Shown piece after piece: positions 41,434 to 54,263 of a stretch of DNA of 64,000 nt. The first letter of the stretch is position 1. Every line of letters begins with the position of its first letter. The DNA comes from Cryptomeria japonica (lineage: Eukaryota > Streptophyta > Pinopsida > Cupressales > Cupressaceae). Below the pieces are notes generated by a model that worked only from the letters and a program-made list of their open reading frames with translations, did not search any database and was not told where the DNA came from. Location: the NCBI RefSeq assembly GCF_030272615.1, contig NC_081411.1:152819971-152883970 (forward strand), given 5' to 3'. A program made the position numbers and the translations under genes.

Positions 41434-44400
41434 CTTAAAAACATTACACTAGATGAAGTTTTTTCTTACAAAAGAATGTGAATGCGATTCTCTCATAAAG
41501 AAAGATCCAAAGGAAAAAAAAAAACTCATAATATTAAAAAAAAAACCCATAATATTTAAAAGTAAACAATTGACATGTTATTTACAATTTTAAAAGTCAA
41601 ATATTTTTTGACCTCCAAAATGCCGAACAACCCACTAATTATTTAAAATCGCCCTTTAATAATGATATAAAAAACATGAGAATATTCCACATTGTACCTC
41701 CTAGTTTTTGTTTTTATTCTTTTGGCAAACAACTAAGAAAAAGCATTGGAGGTTCCTCCTCATTCTATGTTCCAAAGGGATCTAGTGACTCACATGAATT
41801 ATATGGCTATGACCCTTCCAACTTGTGACTACCCATCATGCCAAGCTTAAAACCCTAACTTTTGTTTTTTTTATTAAAAATTTTCTTCTTTTTGATTTCT
41901 TCTTGTTTATTGACCACTAAAATCCATTTCACACCATAATTTTGACCCGCCCAAACAATTTGAAATGCAGACAAAAAGTTGTTGTAAATCCATTTTACCG
42001 TCTTAGGAAAAAGTTGTATGAAAGTACTAGGTCTGTCTAGAACCATCTATTTGGCGCTTTTCTATGTATTTTCTTAATTAATTAGTACAAATTATTTTTT
42101 AACTTTACTTTGGAATGTTGGTAACTCCGTAGCATGTAAAAGACAAGATTAAAGGAAGAAATTATAGTGTAAATTTAATATCGTACTGGCCGGCTTTGAA
42201 CTTTCTTAAATTAATGTTGTTTTAAATTGCAGTAATCAAGTTAAGTGTATGTTTTATTTGGATGGTATTGAAGTATAATGAAAAATATTCGGATGAATCA
42301 AAATATTGATTAGCACAAAAGATATATATATAATATCTTTTATATTAAAATATTGTTTATAAATATAAGATTATTTTTTTCAAATATTGTATAATTATGA
42401 TATTACCATCTAGTCAAATATCTCTTGATGGAAATTGAAATATAAATTAATGATTGTAATTAGTAAACAGGTACGAGACATTTTTTATATAAATTTTTTA
42501 ACAACAATGACTTGATATGATTTATGAATTGAGAAATGCTATTAAATTAATATTTCTTACAAAAATATTAACAATAATTGGTTGATATGATTTAAAAGTT
42601 GAAAAATAGATTTGTATTGATTTAAGATTTAGGTTTAAAATAGATAGTTTATTAAAGGATATTTTGTTGAGTTTTATATTTGTTTATTTGTTTATTTTTG
42701 TATTAATGTTTAGGGAAGATTATTATCTATTTATGGGATTGAAAGAGATACAATGTAGATAGGACAAGGGGGTGTAGGGGCACATCTCAATAAAAAAGGT
42801 AAACAATATGAAATAGGTAAGTAAGAATTAAAGATGGATTTATAAGGACTTAAGAAACATTTATACATTCAAGAATGTGAAAAGCATGTGATGGCAAGAG
42901 GGCATGAGAGTCACTAGGCTTGTGATACTTTGTACATCTATAATATAATTTTGGAAGTTGGTTAAGGGGTCCATTTCTACTAAAATGAGAGGGTCCAAAA
43001 TAGGTAGTAATCAATCTAGTATGAACTTAATGGTACATGTACCTCTAGAAAGTGATTGATAGAGGTCAAACATCTCCCACAAGAAGAGAGCAAGACATCT
43101 TTGGTCCGCACAAATTATGAGATTGGAAAGAACTAAGAGAATACTAAAGGCGAAAGAGACATCCTCTAATCTTGTAATAGAGAGAACACTGAAAAAAAAA
43201 GTGATCCTTAGTCTTTAGTTTCAAGGAACATATCTAGAAAATATCATTCCTGACAAATTATATGGCGCTTCATTTCAAGCAAAACTAGTTATGCAAGAGT
43301 GAGCCTTAAGTTGCAAGGTGGATGCATCTTATTTTAGAGAAATTTATTTTCTTCTAATAATTAACTATTTTAGAAAAAATGTTAACTTTTAACTTAACAA
43401 TTTATAATTGCAAGGGAAAATAACACACATTAAATAAATATCTTTAGTAAATTAATCGATTACATCATGAATAAACCATATTATTTATGATCTAAAGAGT
43501 TGGGACTAAGAACACAATTAAAAGAAATCTATAAATTTTAAATAAACAAAAATAAAGGAATTTAGTTTTAGATTGTTAGAAAAATAATACAATTTAATCA
43601 AGTCATTTCTAAAAAAACTTTGTGAAATAAAAGCATGCATACAAGCTTACAAAATAACCATAATGCAAATATCAAAGACATACCACAGAATTACATGAGA
43701 TACATCTTGGAAAAATGCCCAAGAGGGAAAAATCCAACCTCCAAAAGCATCCACACTCAATGCATTATTTAGCAATCATAAAATTATAATACACTTATAA
43801 AGTCTCCATGAATACTTTTAAACATCGAGCTCCTCTAATGCATCCTCTGTGTGTCCAATCATAATGGGTAACCATGTGACCACACATCACATGTCATGCT
43901 TCACATATGCACTCTTCTAAAGAGAGCTCAATACAATGACAACCAAGCCAACCAACCAACCTCAACCACTAAAAATGTGCTTGATTTTATAGAATAAATC
44001 TCATATACAACAACCAAGTGGTAAAGTAAAACCATGGTACACATAATCATTGACCCCATATATACTATTTGGTACTAAGTTTCCCAAATATATACTTTTT
44101 TAATGTACAATCAACACATAAAATATCTAACCAATGTTACATACAACTTCACAAGTGGAACCAAATACACAATTGATGGACTAAACACATCACCTTAGGT
44201 GCACCACAAATATATATTTATTTTACATATTCAATAATCTATTCTTGTGTAAGGTGTACAACACCCTATTCCTAACATAAACATGATGTAGATATGACTA
44301 TATTAGATTTCACTAAATGATTCATCAATTTATCAAGAATTTGGACTATATTAGATAACTACGTCTAAAGTGAAAAAAAATTATTATCTTGGTCTGTGTG

Positions 44401-45567
44401 CATGCCTTCAAATCTAAACCTTCACATAGAAATGACCCTAATCTTATAGATCTAAAATTTAGTAAAATTGGTAATTGATCACATTGATCATGTGACTAGT
44501 CAATATATTGTTGCTTGTGTGGAAACAATAAGTCTAATGATTATGAATGAGATGGATTATCCTCTTCCCATGGAAGAAATATGTGAAAGATGACGTTAAT
44601 GTCAAATAATTGTGTGTTTTTTTTTTTGAATAATGTTGGTAGGAACATTGTCAAAAGTTTTCTCTTCTTAAGGAAGATAAGAAGAAAAAATAATCTAAGG
44701 ACGAGGCTCTCTTGGTGAAGGACCAACATTTCATGGAAAAGTAACTAAAGATATGAGTGGGGTGTTTAAGATAATGTTTTATTTGTGAAAGATTTGCGCT
44801 CTTCTTTTATTTTTAAAATCATTACAGCACATAGTACAATAGAGTCCATTTCCTCAATAAGGTTTTTCAATTATTCCAATAAAGCATTTTCTTATAAAAT
44901 TTCTTTAAGTATAGAGATCTATTCTTCAATAATGATAGATAGAGTAGGAATGGCTTCCCTCAACTATCCCAATATTTCAACTACTAAGTCCAACCTCAAC
45001 CCAAGACACATACGCTTCATAAAATGCTAGATATGACCTATGCATTAGAGACAATAATTTCAAAGATTTTTTTGATTTGTGAATATGAAATATTTATCTT
45101 GGCCCAAACTAGGTGATGCCACAATCAAAGGACCTCATCCTTGGCATGAATGCACAATAGTCCAAACTTGTGAGCATAGTAGCCCAATAGGGCCACAAAG
45201 ATCACAAGAACACCAACTCAGTGAGGGTATGCAACATATACATAAATGCTTGGTAAGTTACTTGGCATTGATGGTAGAAATATCAATGTTAAGGTTCAAA
45301 CCTACAAGCACACTAGATTAGTGATGGCACAAGGATACAATCACAATGGCCTAGCATGGTTTTGAAACTTGGTGCGGCAACATCAACAATGCCACAACTT
45401 AACCACCATAATTTATGTGATGAATCCCAATTTCAAAGAATTTTGAATACACTTGATTTAAATGAACTAGTTTTTATGTTTTAATAGGTTCAAGTTGTAA
45501 ATTGTTCCAAGTAAAGAACTATTTAAATATTTGAATTTTTGAATGTTTAACTAAATTTAGGACAATG
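41434..45567. other. Unassigned AT-rich intergenic DNA
   Basis: In 4.1 kb I see no gene, RNA or element signature. It holds long A/T runs, an AT-rich TATATATATAA patch near 42322 and only short ORFs without recognisable domains. Confidence 0.5.
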
Positions 45568-47302
45568 TTTTTAAAAAAAAAAATGAAAGGCCGAAGCCTA
45601 TAATATATTAACAATAAAGAAAGGATTGCATTAGGATTACCGGAGAAGATACAAACTCCTAATCTACTAATACCTGATAGATACAGACCAAAATGGTTAC
45701 CCACCATGCTTAGATGACCCTAAAAAATATGTTGAAGGAAGACTGCAAAAATCAACATGAACATAGGGAGAATATAGTGTATCCATACCCACCTAACACA
45801 AATATATACAGAGAAATACTTAATGACGAATAGATAATCAATCTTCAAAACATAAAGTTTGAAGAAGATACTACGTTGACCCCCGATTGCTGTCAATTAC
45901 CCCCCAAAAGGAACCTGCCAAAAGTTGATTACCAAGCAGTCCCTGATTCATGAGAGGAAGTTTCCTCGGTTGGGAGCGGAAAGGAGGAAGGAAACCCATG
46001 AGGGTCAACTAGTGCATACTCCTACAGAACCCACATTGTTGTAAACTTGGCCACTAATATTGACCCAACGACTCTCCAATTAGCATTGCATTCTGATAAA
46101 TCCAATGAAGAAATGGTTGAGGAGAAGAATATCACATACTGATGATGAAGCTATAGAAAACTGCTCTTGGAATAGAGTCAAACAGGAAATAGTCCCCATT
46201 CAAGAAGACACCCCACCATATGTCCCCACAAAACAAATCATATTTACTTAGTTGGAAATTCAGTTCTTCCCAGGTATAGGTAAATGAGTGTACAAAAGCC
46301 CCAATAATCCACTTTGTGTATTCCCTGGACTGAGTGAGCTCCATAACCATGGTAGAAAGCCTTGAAGCCATTGTGTTTGGAGAAGCCACCATATTAGATG
46401 CTATCCACTCTTCCCTAATGACAGTCCTCACCGGTCACTCAAAAGTTTCACATGAAATTGCAAAGGTGTCTGGCATACATATGGGATTCACATATGTATA
46501 CTGCACTGATTCATTGTGTTACCCTTGTAATTGGATGTGAAGAGCCATTGCTAGCCAACCTTCGGATGGGAAGAACCTCAGCCTATCTTTGAGGAAGATA
46601 CCTGCACTTTGGAAACAAAAAATTCTCTAGGCTTTGGAAATGCATAATCCTGGCTTCAGCTTCATATTTCAAGGGCTTTCCCATGTGAGAAAACAAATGA
46701 GATTTCTTAGGATCGTGTGATTAGTATGAGGGCAGGTGATTGAAGTGTCCTTTGGTTGCCACGATTGTCCTTCACGCATGATGCCACCCTGGTTCCATGT
46801 CTACTTGGGTACCATTTCCTGAAGTCACAAACAACAAAAAGCTTATGCGGTAGATTATGCTTTGAGTTAAATGTAGACATACCTTAAGCTACATGCAAAC
46901 TTTCAAATTTGACATAATTAAACACCACCCAAATGTGCAGGGGCCGACTAATTGTGACAAACATTTGCCACATAAGCACATTACAAGAGGCACATTTAGA
47001 GCATGAAGAGACAACTAATTTAATATTTGTGGGAGGATCTCTAATCTTATCAAAATCCAGATACAAAGTACTCTAGGAATAATTGGCAAGTGTCTTCTTG
47101 AATGCATACATGGATCCATCAGTACATTGGCCTACGATTCCCCACTCTGAGATGACTGAGGAAAATGAAGTGGTTCATGCAAGCCATAAGTCACTTGTGC
47201 GATGGGATTGTTTTTTATTAAAACAATGACATATTGTCCCTCATGGAATATTTCATGGATAAAACTTTCTAACAAACAACAACAATGTGTTAGAAAAGTT
47301 TG

Positions 47303-48258
47303 TTAATACAAATCCTTTTCCGACTGCTCCATTAACAATCTGTCTTCATAAAATTCCATCAATGAGAGAGTTATCTTTTTGGCTACTTGTTCACATCCCA
47401 TGTTTACCAAGATATCTGTGAGCCCATTGGCTTCTCTATAACAATGCTCAATTTGATAGGAGTCTAGAAAGGAAATTAACTCTCTTTCTTTTTGAATGAT
47501 GTAGTCTAACTGCCAGTTGGGGATTTGATGCTTAATCAGAGTTGAGATGATGTTCTAAGAATCCCCTTCTTACTAGGTTCTTGACCTTTTTTTGAAGAGC
47601 TAATTTGACACCAAATAGCAGAGTCCTACCTTCTGCCATGTTGTTAGATCCATCTGGGATTCTCCCATAACCTGCTACCAAAACTTGACCATCTAAATCT
47701 CTAATGACACAACCAATACTTGAGATTCCTGGATTCCCACAAGCTCCACCATCAAAATTCAACTTTAGAAGCTTAACCTTGGGGGGTTTCCATCTTATTT
47801 CTTTTCTATCAATCATGCTCTCCATCTTGTGCATCAGACTCCCCTTAAATGGGAGCTTTATATATTTCCATTTTTTCAGAATGCTGTCATCCCATGAGGA
47901 GAAAACCGAATTTAATTTCTTCTTCCTAGTTGTGTGGGCATTAACTGCCTCTGAGATCAATGTCTCTATTTTGAGCTTGATATTTGATATTTTATTCTTT
48001 TCCTTTCTGAATATGCGTTTGTTCCTTTCCCACCAAATATTTTAGATCAAGATTATTGGGGCCACTTCCCAGATGGCTGCAAAAAAAGACTCTTTATAGA
48101 TTCTAGGCCAAGCATTAAAGACCTCTGAGATAGAAGCCTGCAGAGGGGAAGACCATTCACATTTGAGAAGTAACTAGTGCCAACATTCTTGGGCCACTTC
48201 ACACTCTAAGAGCAGATGATATGTTGTTTCAATGTGATTGTTACAAATAATATACTGG
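47303..48258 (-). pseudogene. LINE 2 ORF2 C-terminus: zf-RVT and RNase H
   Basis: The minus-strand translation has CNNHIETTYHLLLECEVAQECW, the zinc-binding domain after plant LINE RTs. RNase H follows: LNFDGGACGNPGISSIGCVIRD holds the first catalytic Asp and NNMAEGRTLL the Glu. A frameshift near 47550 separates the last part (IEHCYREANGLTDILVNMGC), and the stop is TAA at 47303-47305. The upstream RT lies at 62790-64000 on the far side of copia C. Confidence 0.85.
48254..48258 (+). repeat. Copia C target-site duplication, left (ACTGG)
   Basis: ACTGG precedes the LTR start TGTTGGCATTG. The right copy at 62335-62339 is ATTGG, one mismatch. Confidence 0.7.
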
Positions 48259-48725
48259 TGTTGGCATTGACAAAACCAGTTAATCCAGAGAACCGATATA
48301 TGAGCTAAGATTTGTCATTGATGTCTAGCACTGACCAGTGGAGTGGTGTATCTCAGTAGTAAAAGTGTTGACTTGTAAACACATGGAAACAACATAAGAG
48401 ACATATGACCAAAGTTTCAATCCACTCAAGGGAAGATAGACTAAGATAACCGGTCTATCACTCAAGAAGATCGATGTTGAAGTCAAATCTTCAGGTTGGT
48501 CATTCTAATGATGATGAAGTCACAAAAGGTGACTCAGGCAAGAAGGATTGAGGTTGTATGCAAACTGGAACCTCATTGGCAAACAGGAAAAGAGACTTGA
48601 TGTAAGCACAACAAATCAACAATCAAAGGTTGAACCGATAATGAAGAGCGTAGTGATATACCGGTACACCGGTGAGGCAAAAGGAAGACAGGTGATCACC
48701 ATAAATCTCAGAGTGGTGATCGGTT
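48259..48725 (+). repeat. Copia C 5' LTR, first piece
   Basis: This matches 60713 to about 61176 of the 3' LTR (TGTTGGCATTGACAAAACC through GGTGATCGGTT) and is then cut by D. About 26 bases present in the 3' LTR after this point are missing at the junction. Confidence 0.9.
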
Positions 48726-49335
48726 TTAACGAAGAAATCCGATGTGGGAAAAACCTCGGTGGGATTTGTGACCCACAATATTCACTCACTCACCAATGAA
48801 TAAATATTACTTACAATGAGGGGCCTGCACATGCAGGAAGGCCAACTGCCTAGAGCTCACCGCTCAATCTACAAAATGAAAGTCTCACTGACTTTCAAAA
48901 TGGATTATGAAAATCCAATAAAATGTACTGCTACAATTCAGCATCTGCCATGCCAGGTTCAGTACCGGTTTAAGCTCATACTATAACCATAAACCTTATA
49001 CAAAATCTGCCTTAATATTCGCTCATCACTTCTACCATATCCGTCATATGTCCATCATTTCAAAATGACTTACAAGATCTCATACATATATGAGTCTATT
49101 ACAATATGACATGTTGGCTTTACAAAAGATATTTACAATTAAATACAATAAACAAAAGTTTATTCCTGTCGGCTGGAGTGTCGGTACACTGTTGTTGCTG
49201 CCGGTGAAGTGTTTATCGGTGTCGGTGCTTGCCAGTGATTTACGAGATGAATGTCGGGTGGCTGCCTGAAGGTTGCCAATAGGTTGCCATCAATGACAAC
49301 ACCATCATTTCTCACTAGAGTGTAGAATGCCGACA
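48726..49335 (-). repeat. 3' LTR of D, truncated
   Basis: This aligns with the inner 610 bases of 54264-55062, starting at TTTTAACGAAG (TTTTAATGAGG in the complete copy). It ends GCCGACA next to the inverted PPT. The outer end was deleted together with flanking copia C sequence. Confidence 0.9.
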
Positions 49336-49349
49336 ATCTCCCCCTTTGG
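49336..49349 (-). other. Polypurine tract of D
   Basis: The minus strand reads CCAAAGGGGGAGAT, the same as in copia A, B and C. Confidence 0.85.
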
Positions 49350-49605
49350 CATTAATGGCAACACTCATGAGAAAAATCCAAAAATATGTTCCAAAAATGA
49401 AGTCCAAAAAGTTACCAAAAAATATGTGCTCCCCCTTGAGCAGATGATCTCCTTTGATTAGCCATTTTTCTCTGTCCACTACTCCCCCTTTGACATTAAT
49501 GACAATGGTTGTCAAAAATTGTCAAATGAGTGCAAAATTTTACCTTGAAGTTTGTAACCGGTTGGTTACAATCTGAAATATGTCAGCCAAAACCAAGTTT
49601 AAACT

Positions 49606-52600
49606 CTATATGAATCTGTTGCTATCCTTCATGGCTGCCTTAGTTCTTTGGATTGTACTGGTAGGATGATGCATATGCTCCTCCAGTGACTTTTGCCCTT
49701 GAATTAATGCCTCAGAGATCTCTTTCCTCAGAGAGATAAGGTTGTCTAATTTAGGACTGAGTTTGTGCTTAAGCTCTCTGGCATTTGCCTTGATCCTTTC
49801 TTTCTCTTTCTCTAATTTCTCCATCTTTTCCTCAAATCCTGCTATCTCTTGCTCAATAACTGATATAGGTTCAAATGAACCAATGATATTATCAGCTATA
49901 TCATCTATCTCCTTTTGTACTGTGCTTATTTTCTTTTCAATATCTCGTGTTAACAGATCTGGCTTGCATGTGTCCCTATACAATTCCTTGTACTCCAAAG
50001 TTTTTTTATTCAGTGCCAGTAAAAGTGTGTTAATGTTTTCCGTGCACTTCTTTATTGTTTCCTCAAAGAATTTTTCTTTTTCCTTTTCCATTTTCTCTTT
50101 GAATGTTTCCTCATTTATTTGATCAACTGTTAAAATATTTCTAGAAATGAATTTAGACAATGTGTCTAGCTGACTTAAAGAATCCTTTACTTGATCTAGA
50201 TTGCATTTTGGTGCAATCATCTTAAGAATAGGAATAGTGTCATCAATTGCCTTATAGGCCAATGCATTACAATCTGTTATCTTCTTTATTGAGTCCAGAA
50301 GTACTTCAGTCACATTTGTAGGTCTGAATTCGCTCAGTGAAGTACCAAATGTCCGACCAACTACCTTTACTATCTCAGTGCTTGTAGTACTAGCAGCCAA
50401 TTTGGTTGAATCAACCTCCCGTGGATCAGTCTGAGTTTGCATTTCAACTAGCAATGGTTTGGGCTTCTTAGTGATTACCATTTGTACTGTCTCAATGTGT
50501 ACCTATGTATCTGTCGGTTTCTCTGTATTATCTACTACCGGTATCTCTGTGTTATCCACTACCAGTATCTTTGTGTTATCCATTGCCGGTATCTCTATGT
50601 TATCCACTGCCGACATCTCTATCTCTATCAGTTTTATTGTGCCAGCATCTACACTACCAGTATTTGTTTCATTGTCCAAAGGTTGCTCTGTATGCACTAT
50701 TTTCTCTGTTTTCTCTGCTTGTATTCCAACCTCAATATTTTCTGCCGGTTGCTCAATGTTTTCAGTATTAGTAATATTATTTTTCACCTCAGTGCCATCC
50801 TTTTCCACTACTATGTTCACTTCTTGAGTATCAATGTTCATGGTGAATAAAATTTCTGACTCAGGGTTAGTGTCCTCATGTGTTGTGTCAACATTTTCAG
50901 TAGCCAGTATGTCCTCAGTGTGTACCGGTGTAGTAACCAAAGGTGGTGGTAGGTTGTTAGTTACTTTTATGTTTGGTAATCCACCAACTTTACCTTTTCC
51001 TTTGTCTTTGTCCTTTTGATAAACCTTGAAAGTTTTCTTAGGTCTGCTCAACTCTTCCTATTTTTCCTTCTCTACAAAAAAGATATCCCACTTATCTATT
51101 GTTTCCTCTGCAATCCTCTTAGCATCTAACCTTCTGTACAATTCATTAGGAAAATCATCTACAACTTCTATTAACACTTTCTTGTAAGTGTCAAGATGTA
51201 GAATAATGATGTTCTCAATACTTTCCTTTTCTGCATCAGTGAATGTATTATACAGTTTGCTCACATTTGCCAAGTTGCCTTCATCAGTGATTTCACTCAA
51301 TAAGTTATCTAGAGGTGGTATAACCTGTTGTTGTTTCTTCTTTGGTGTCAACTTCTTTTCCGATGTCTTACTGCCTGTTGCTTCTGCCTTGTTGTTCTTG
51401 TTTTCTTGGGTGGAGGAGAGGGTACCGGTGAAGGTTTTCTCTTCCTATCAACTCTCTTAAACTCAATAGGTATCTCACTGTCAGATGATGTACCGACCGG
51501 TGAGATGTGTGGCTCCTGTTGTAATCCTTCTATGTCACTTTCCTTTATTCCAGTTATGTTCATGATGTTTTCTTTTATTTCCTTTACTTTCTTTGATGCA
51601 CTCCTTATGTACTTTTCTCTTTTCTTTCTTTGTTTCAATGTATGTACACCACTTTCAATTGTTTCTGCATTACCAAAAATCTTTTTTGTGGGTTCTCTAG
51701 GTGCTTCTAATAAGGCTTTAGCATAAGTTTCAATAATGTTTACATCCACCTCATATACCATTTCAATTACCCATACAGCTCTAGGAAGAACTGCTTCTAT
51801 CCATATTTCATCCTTTTTAATCACAAAACATATTTCTTTGTTGTACTTGTCTACTACACTCTATGGTAGTCTCACCCTAGTTTTCATTTTTGCTTGGAAG
51901 GTTTTAAAATACTCAGTTATTTTGTTTTCTTTATCAATACCCATGCTAGTGAAGATTTCTAGCAATTGTTTGCCTACCGGTATATCATATCCAAAATCTT
52001 TCTTTCCAATACCAGGAACTTCTTTTTTGAAATATAACATAAGACATACCAAAATATTGCCAAAACAAAATGTTCCTTTCTTATCTCCTTTTATCTTTTT
52101 CAGGTTGTCTATTAATTCATCCTTTAGCCACTCACATACATCTATTTTTGCATCATTATTCACCATATCATAAGCACTTTTAATGCAAAGACTGGAAACC
52201 GAGTTAAGTTAGTTTGCATGTGTGGTCTTGTAGCCTAAGATCATCCTTGATGTCATTTACTCTCAGGGATCTGCTATCATATGTTGCTCCTGTTAAGGTC
52301 ATGAATGTGTTATTATGTACCTTCTTAGTCTTATCTGGCCTGCTACTGGTGGGGGGTAAACCTGTCACTGCCGTAATTGATTCCTTAGTGATTTTGCAAA
52401 CTGAATCTAGCCAAAGAAATTCTCCATGAACTCTGCTAAGGACAATTCTCACTACCTCCTTAGGAAATTCAGGGATGTCCAAGATTTCCACAAAACCTAA
52501 AGTTTCAATTACCTTGTGTTCGGGTTTGACATTTCCATTTTCATCATAGATAACAGTTTTAAACATCTTCAACACTTCCTCAAAACCTAATTCCTCAACA

Positions 52601-52836
52601 TTGCAGTGAATATAAATTCTAGGGTCTTCTGCATAAGCAACACCTTTAGGAATTTTTGAAAATGCGCCTATAGAATCATCTTGCTTAGCTATTTCGGGAA
52701 TGATCTTAAAAACAGGCCAAGGCATTTCACAACTTCCACAATAGTAGGGTTTGCAATAAATTTCGGAGTAGAGGAGGAAGCCATTGAAAAATACCTTAAG
52801 CTGTCTAATAATGGTTGAGTGCTTGAGAGAAATCAC
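49606..52836 (-). pseudogene. D extra ORF (unrecognised, replaces pol)
   Basis: This stretch of about 1,070 codons is broken by stops (near 52165, 51058 and 50503) and frameshifts (near 52200 and 51350). The N-terminal part (52836-52204) holds GEFLWLDSVCKITKESI followed by VTGLPPT and LTGATYDSRSL, a fold I associate only loosely with plant transposon-linked proteins. The middle (about 51480-51350) is Lys/Arg/Pro-rich and suggests a nuclear signal. 51051-50503 is low-complexity with VDNTEIP repeats. 50481-49606 is a predicted coiled coil rich in Glu and Lys. It has no polymerase, protease or integrase motif. It could be a captured host gene or an element-specific accessory protein. Confidence 0.6.
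50515..50630. repeat. 30-bp minisatellite encoding VDNTEIP-like repeats
   Basis: About four units of 30 bp (GTATCTCTGTGTTATCCACT on the plus strand) are arranged in tandem. On the minus strand they encode ten-residue repeats of the VDNTEIP type within the D extra ORF. Confidence 0.85.
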
Positions 52837-53086
52837 TTCACTTCTTCGCCTTGGATGCCTTCACTCGGATTTCATGCTCTCTGAAAGTTTGAATGCTTGG
52901 TGAATTAAAAAAGAGGGAAAACCGATGATTTATAATGTATTTTCTTCCAACAACCGCATTAAATGCTCGTTGGTTAAGTGAAACTTAACACATCTGCCTG
53001 TAGAGAAGAAATCTATCTTCTCACCATTAACCGAGGGTAAATTTCATGATATTCAACTTGCTGCAATACCCCCAAAGGGTTACTTC

Positions 53087-54192
53087 TCAGTTGGATGAAG
53101 AATCTCCTATTGGTGGAGTAATACTCTGTTCTACTGGTTTAGGAATAGTCTCATCAACATTCTGATTTGTCTTTCTAATCCATTGTCTTGAAAATTCTTG
53201 ATTTACCTCATCAACCTTCTCTTTGCCTTTCAAACTGGGTCCTTTATTGTTTGCCGGTGAAGTCTTGCTTCTACAAAAAATTGCAATGTGTCCAATCTTG
53301 TTACAAGCATAACAAGTCACATTATTCTTCTGAATAGCCTTTCCATATCCTATGCTGGTTTTTGTTTTGCATTGATTAGATAAGTGCCCAAATCTTCCAC
53401 AAACATAACATCTTACATTCATTCTGTAGTTTTCTGAATTGTGACCAATTTTGTTGCATTTTGAACATTGACTAGTGGGTGCATTAATGTTCTGATTGTT
53501 TCTAGATCTGCACTGATTTTCTCTATGACCATACTTGTTACAGTTAAAGCATTTCCCATTAAATTTGTAAGCATTAGGTTGTCTTATTGGTTTACTGTGA
53601 TCATGATTGTTTGCAGTACCAGAACTTTCTCCAACTTCAAATCCAAGTCCATTAGTATCTCCATTGGGTTTCTGACTTTTCAGTATATCATCAAGTTCTT
53701 CTGAACTTTTCTCGAATTTCTCTTTATGTTGATTTGCAATAGCCAACTCATATTCCAGAATTCCCTTTTGTCTCATAAGTTCAGTTTTATCATGTGAATC
53801 AAATCTGCCTTCAACATATCATTTTCATGACTGAGTCTTAGATTTTCATTTCCAGCATCATTGAGTCTCCTAGTCAAGTCATCTTCATTCTTCTTTCTGT
53901 CTTCAATGTCTTTACAAAATCTCATAGTCATGTCTTGCATTTCATTCCTCATAGTCATGTTTTCTTGCCTCATCTTGTTTACAAGCTCATTAAGAGTTTC
54001 CTTTTCATCATCATCACTTTGCATCTTCTCATGAAGTTGTTTTCTTTTATTTCTAGCAATAGTAAGATTTTCCTAAAGTCCTTGAATGAATTCCTGTGCA
54101 GTTCTTAGATCATCTTCAAGTTTGATATTCTTCAACTTCTCTAAATTATAGTCCACAAGAGCTCCTTCTAATTGCTTTCTTAAGTTCTCCAT
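53087..54192 (-). pseudogene. D gag: coiled coil plus four CCHC zinc knuckles
   Basis: This is a gag-like nucleocapsid protein. The start ATG is at 54192, about 60 bases after the PBS. The N-terminal 140 residues are a coiled coil with one in-frame TAG near 54075. A frameshift at about 53775 joins the second part. Four knuckles follow: CFNCNKYGHRENQC, CSKCNKIGHNSENY (last Cys lost), CYVCGRFGHLSNQC and CYACNKIGHIAIFC. Copia gags normally have one knuckle, so four is unusual. 52837-53086 between gag and the extra ORF looks non-coding. Confidence 0.8.
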
Positions 54193-54249
54193 CTATACCG
54201 GTTTCAGAATCTTCCTCAACCTATTAGACTTTTGAAAATAGAGGACCAG

Positions 54250-54261
54250 GCTCTGATACGA
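54250..54261 (-). other. Primer-binding site of D
   Basis: GCTCTGATACGA differs by one base from the complement of the initiator-Met PBS seen at 56-67. It lies two bases from the LTR edge. Confidence 0.85.
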
Positions 54262-54263
54262 AT

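Larger units (their letters stand above)
45568..48258 (-). mobile_element. LINE 2, 3' part (split by copia C)
   Basis: This is the minus-strand non-LTR element's 3' portion: zf-RVT and RNase H (47303-48258) and a 3' UTR of about 1.7 kb. In element orientation it ends in a plant-LINE-like terminus, TATAGGCTTCGGCCTTTC, then T-rich and A-rich bases at 45568-45583. The body resumes at 62340-64000 beyond the inserted copia C. ORFs within 45568-47302 fall in the 3' UTR and are not supported. Confidence 0.85.

Noticed and set aside
44541-45321. Possible small genes (62-81 aa ORFs)
   Set aside because: They have no recognisable domain, splice structure or codon signal, and composition follows local AT content.
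46132-46540. ORFs of 99 aa (minus) and 68 aa (plus) near 46.3 kb
   Set aside because: They lie in the 3' UTR of LINE 2 between its RNase H stop and 3' terminus, with no domain or family resemblance.
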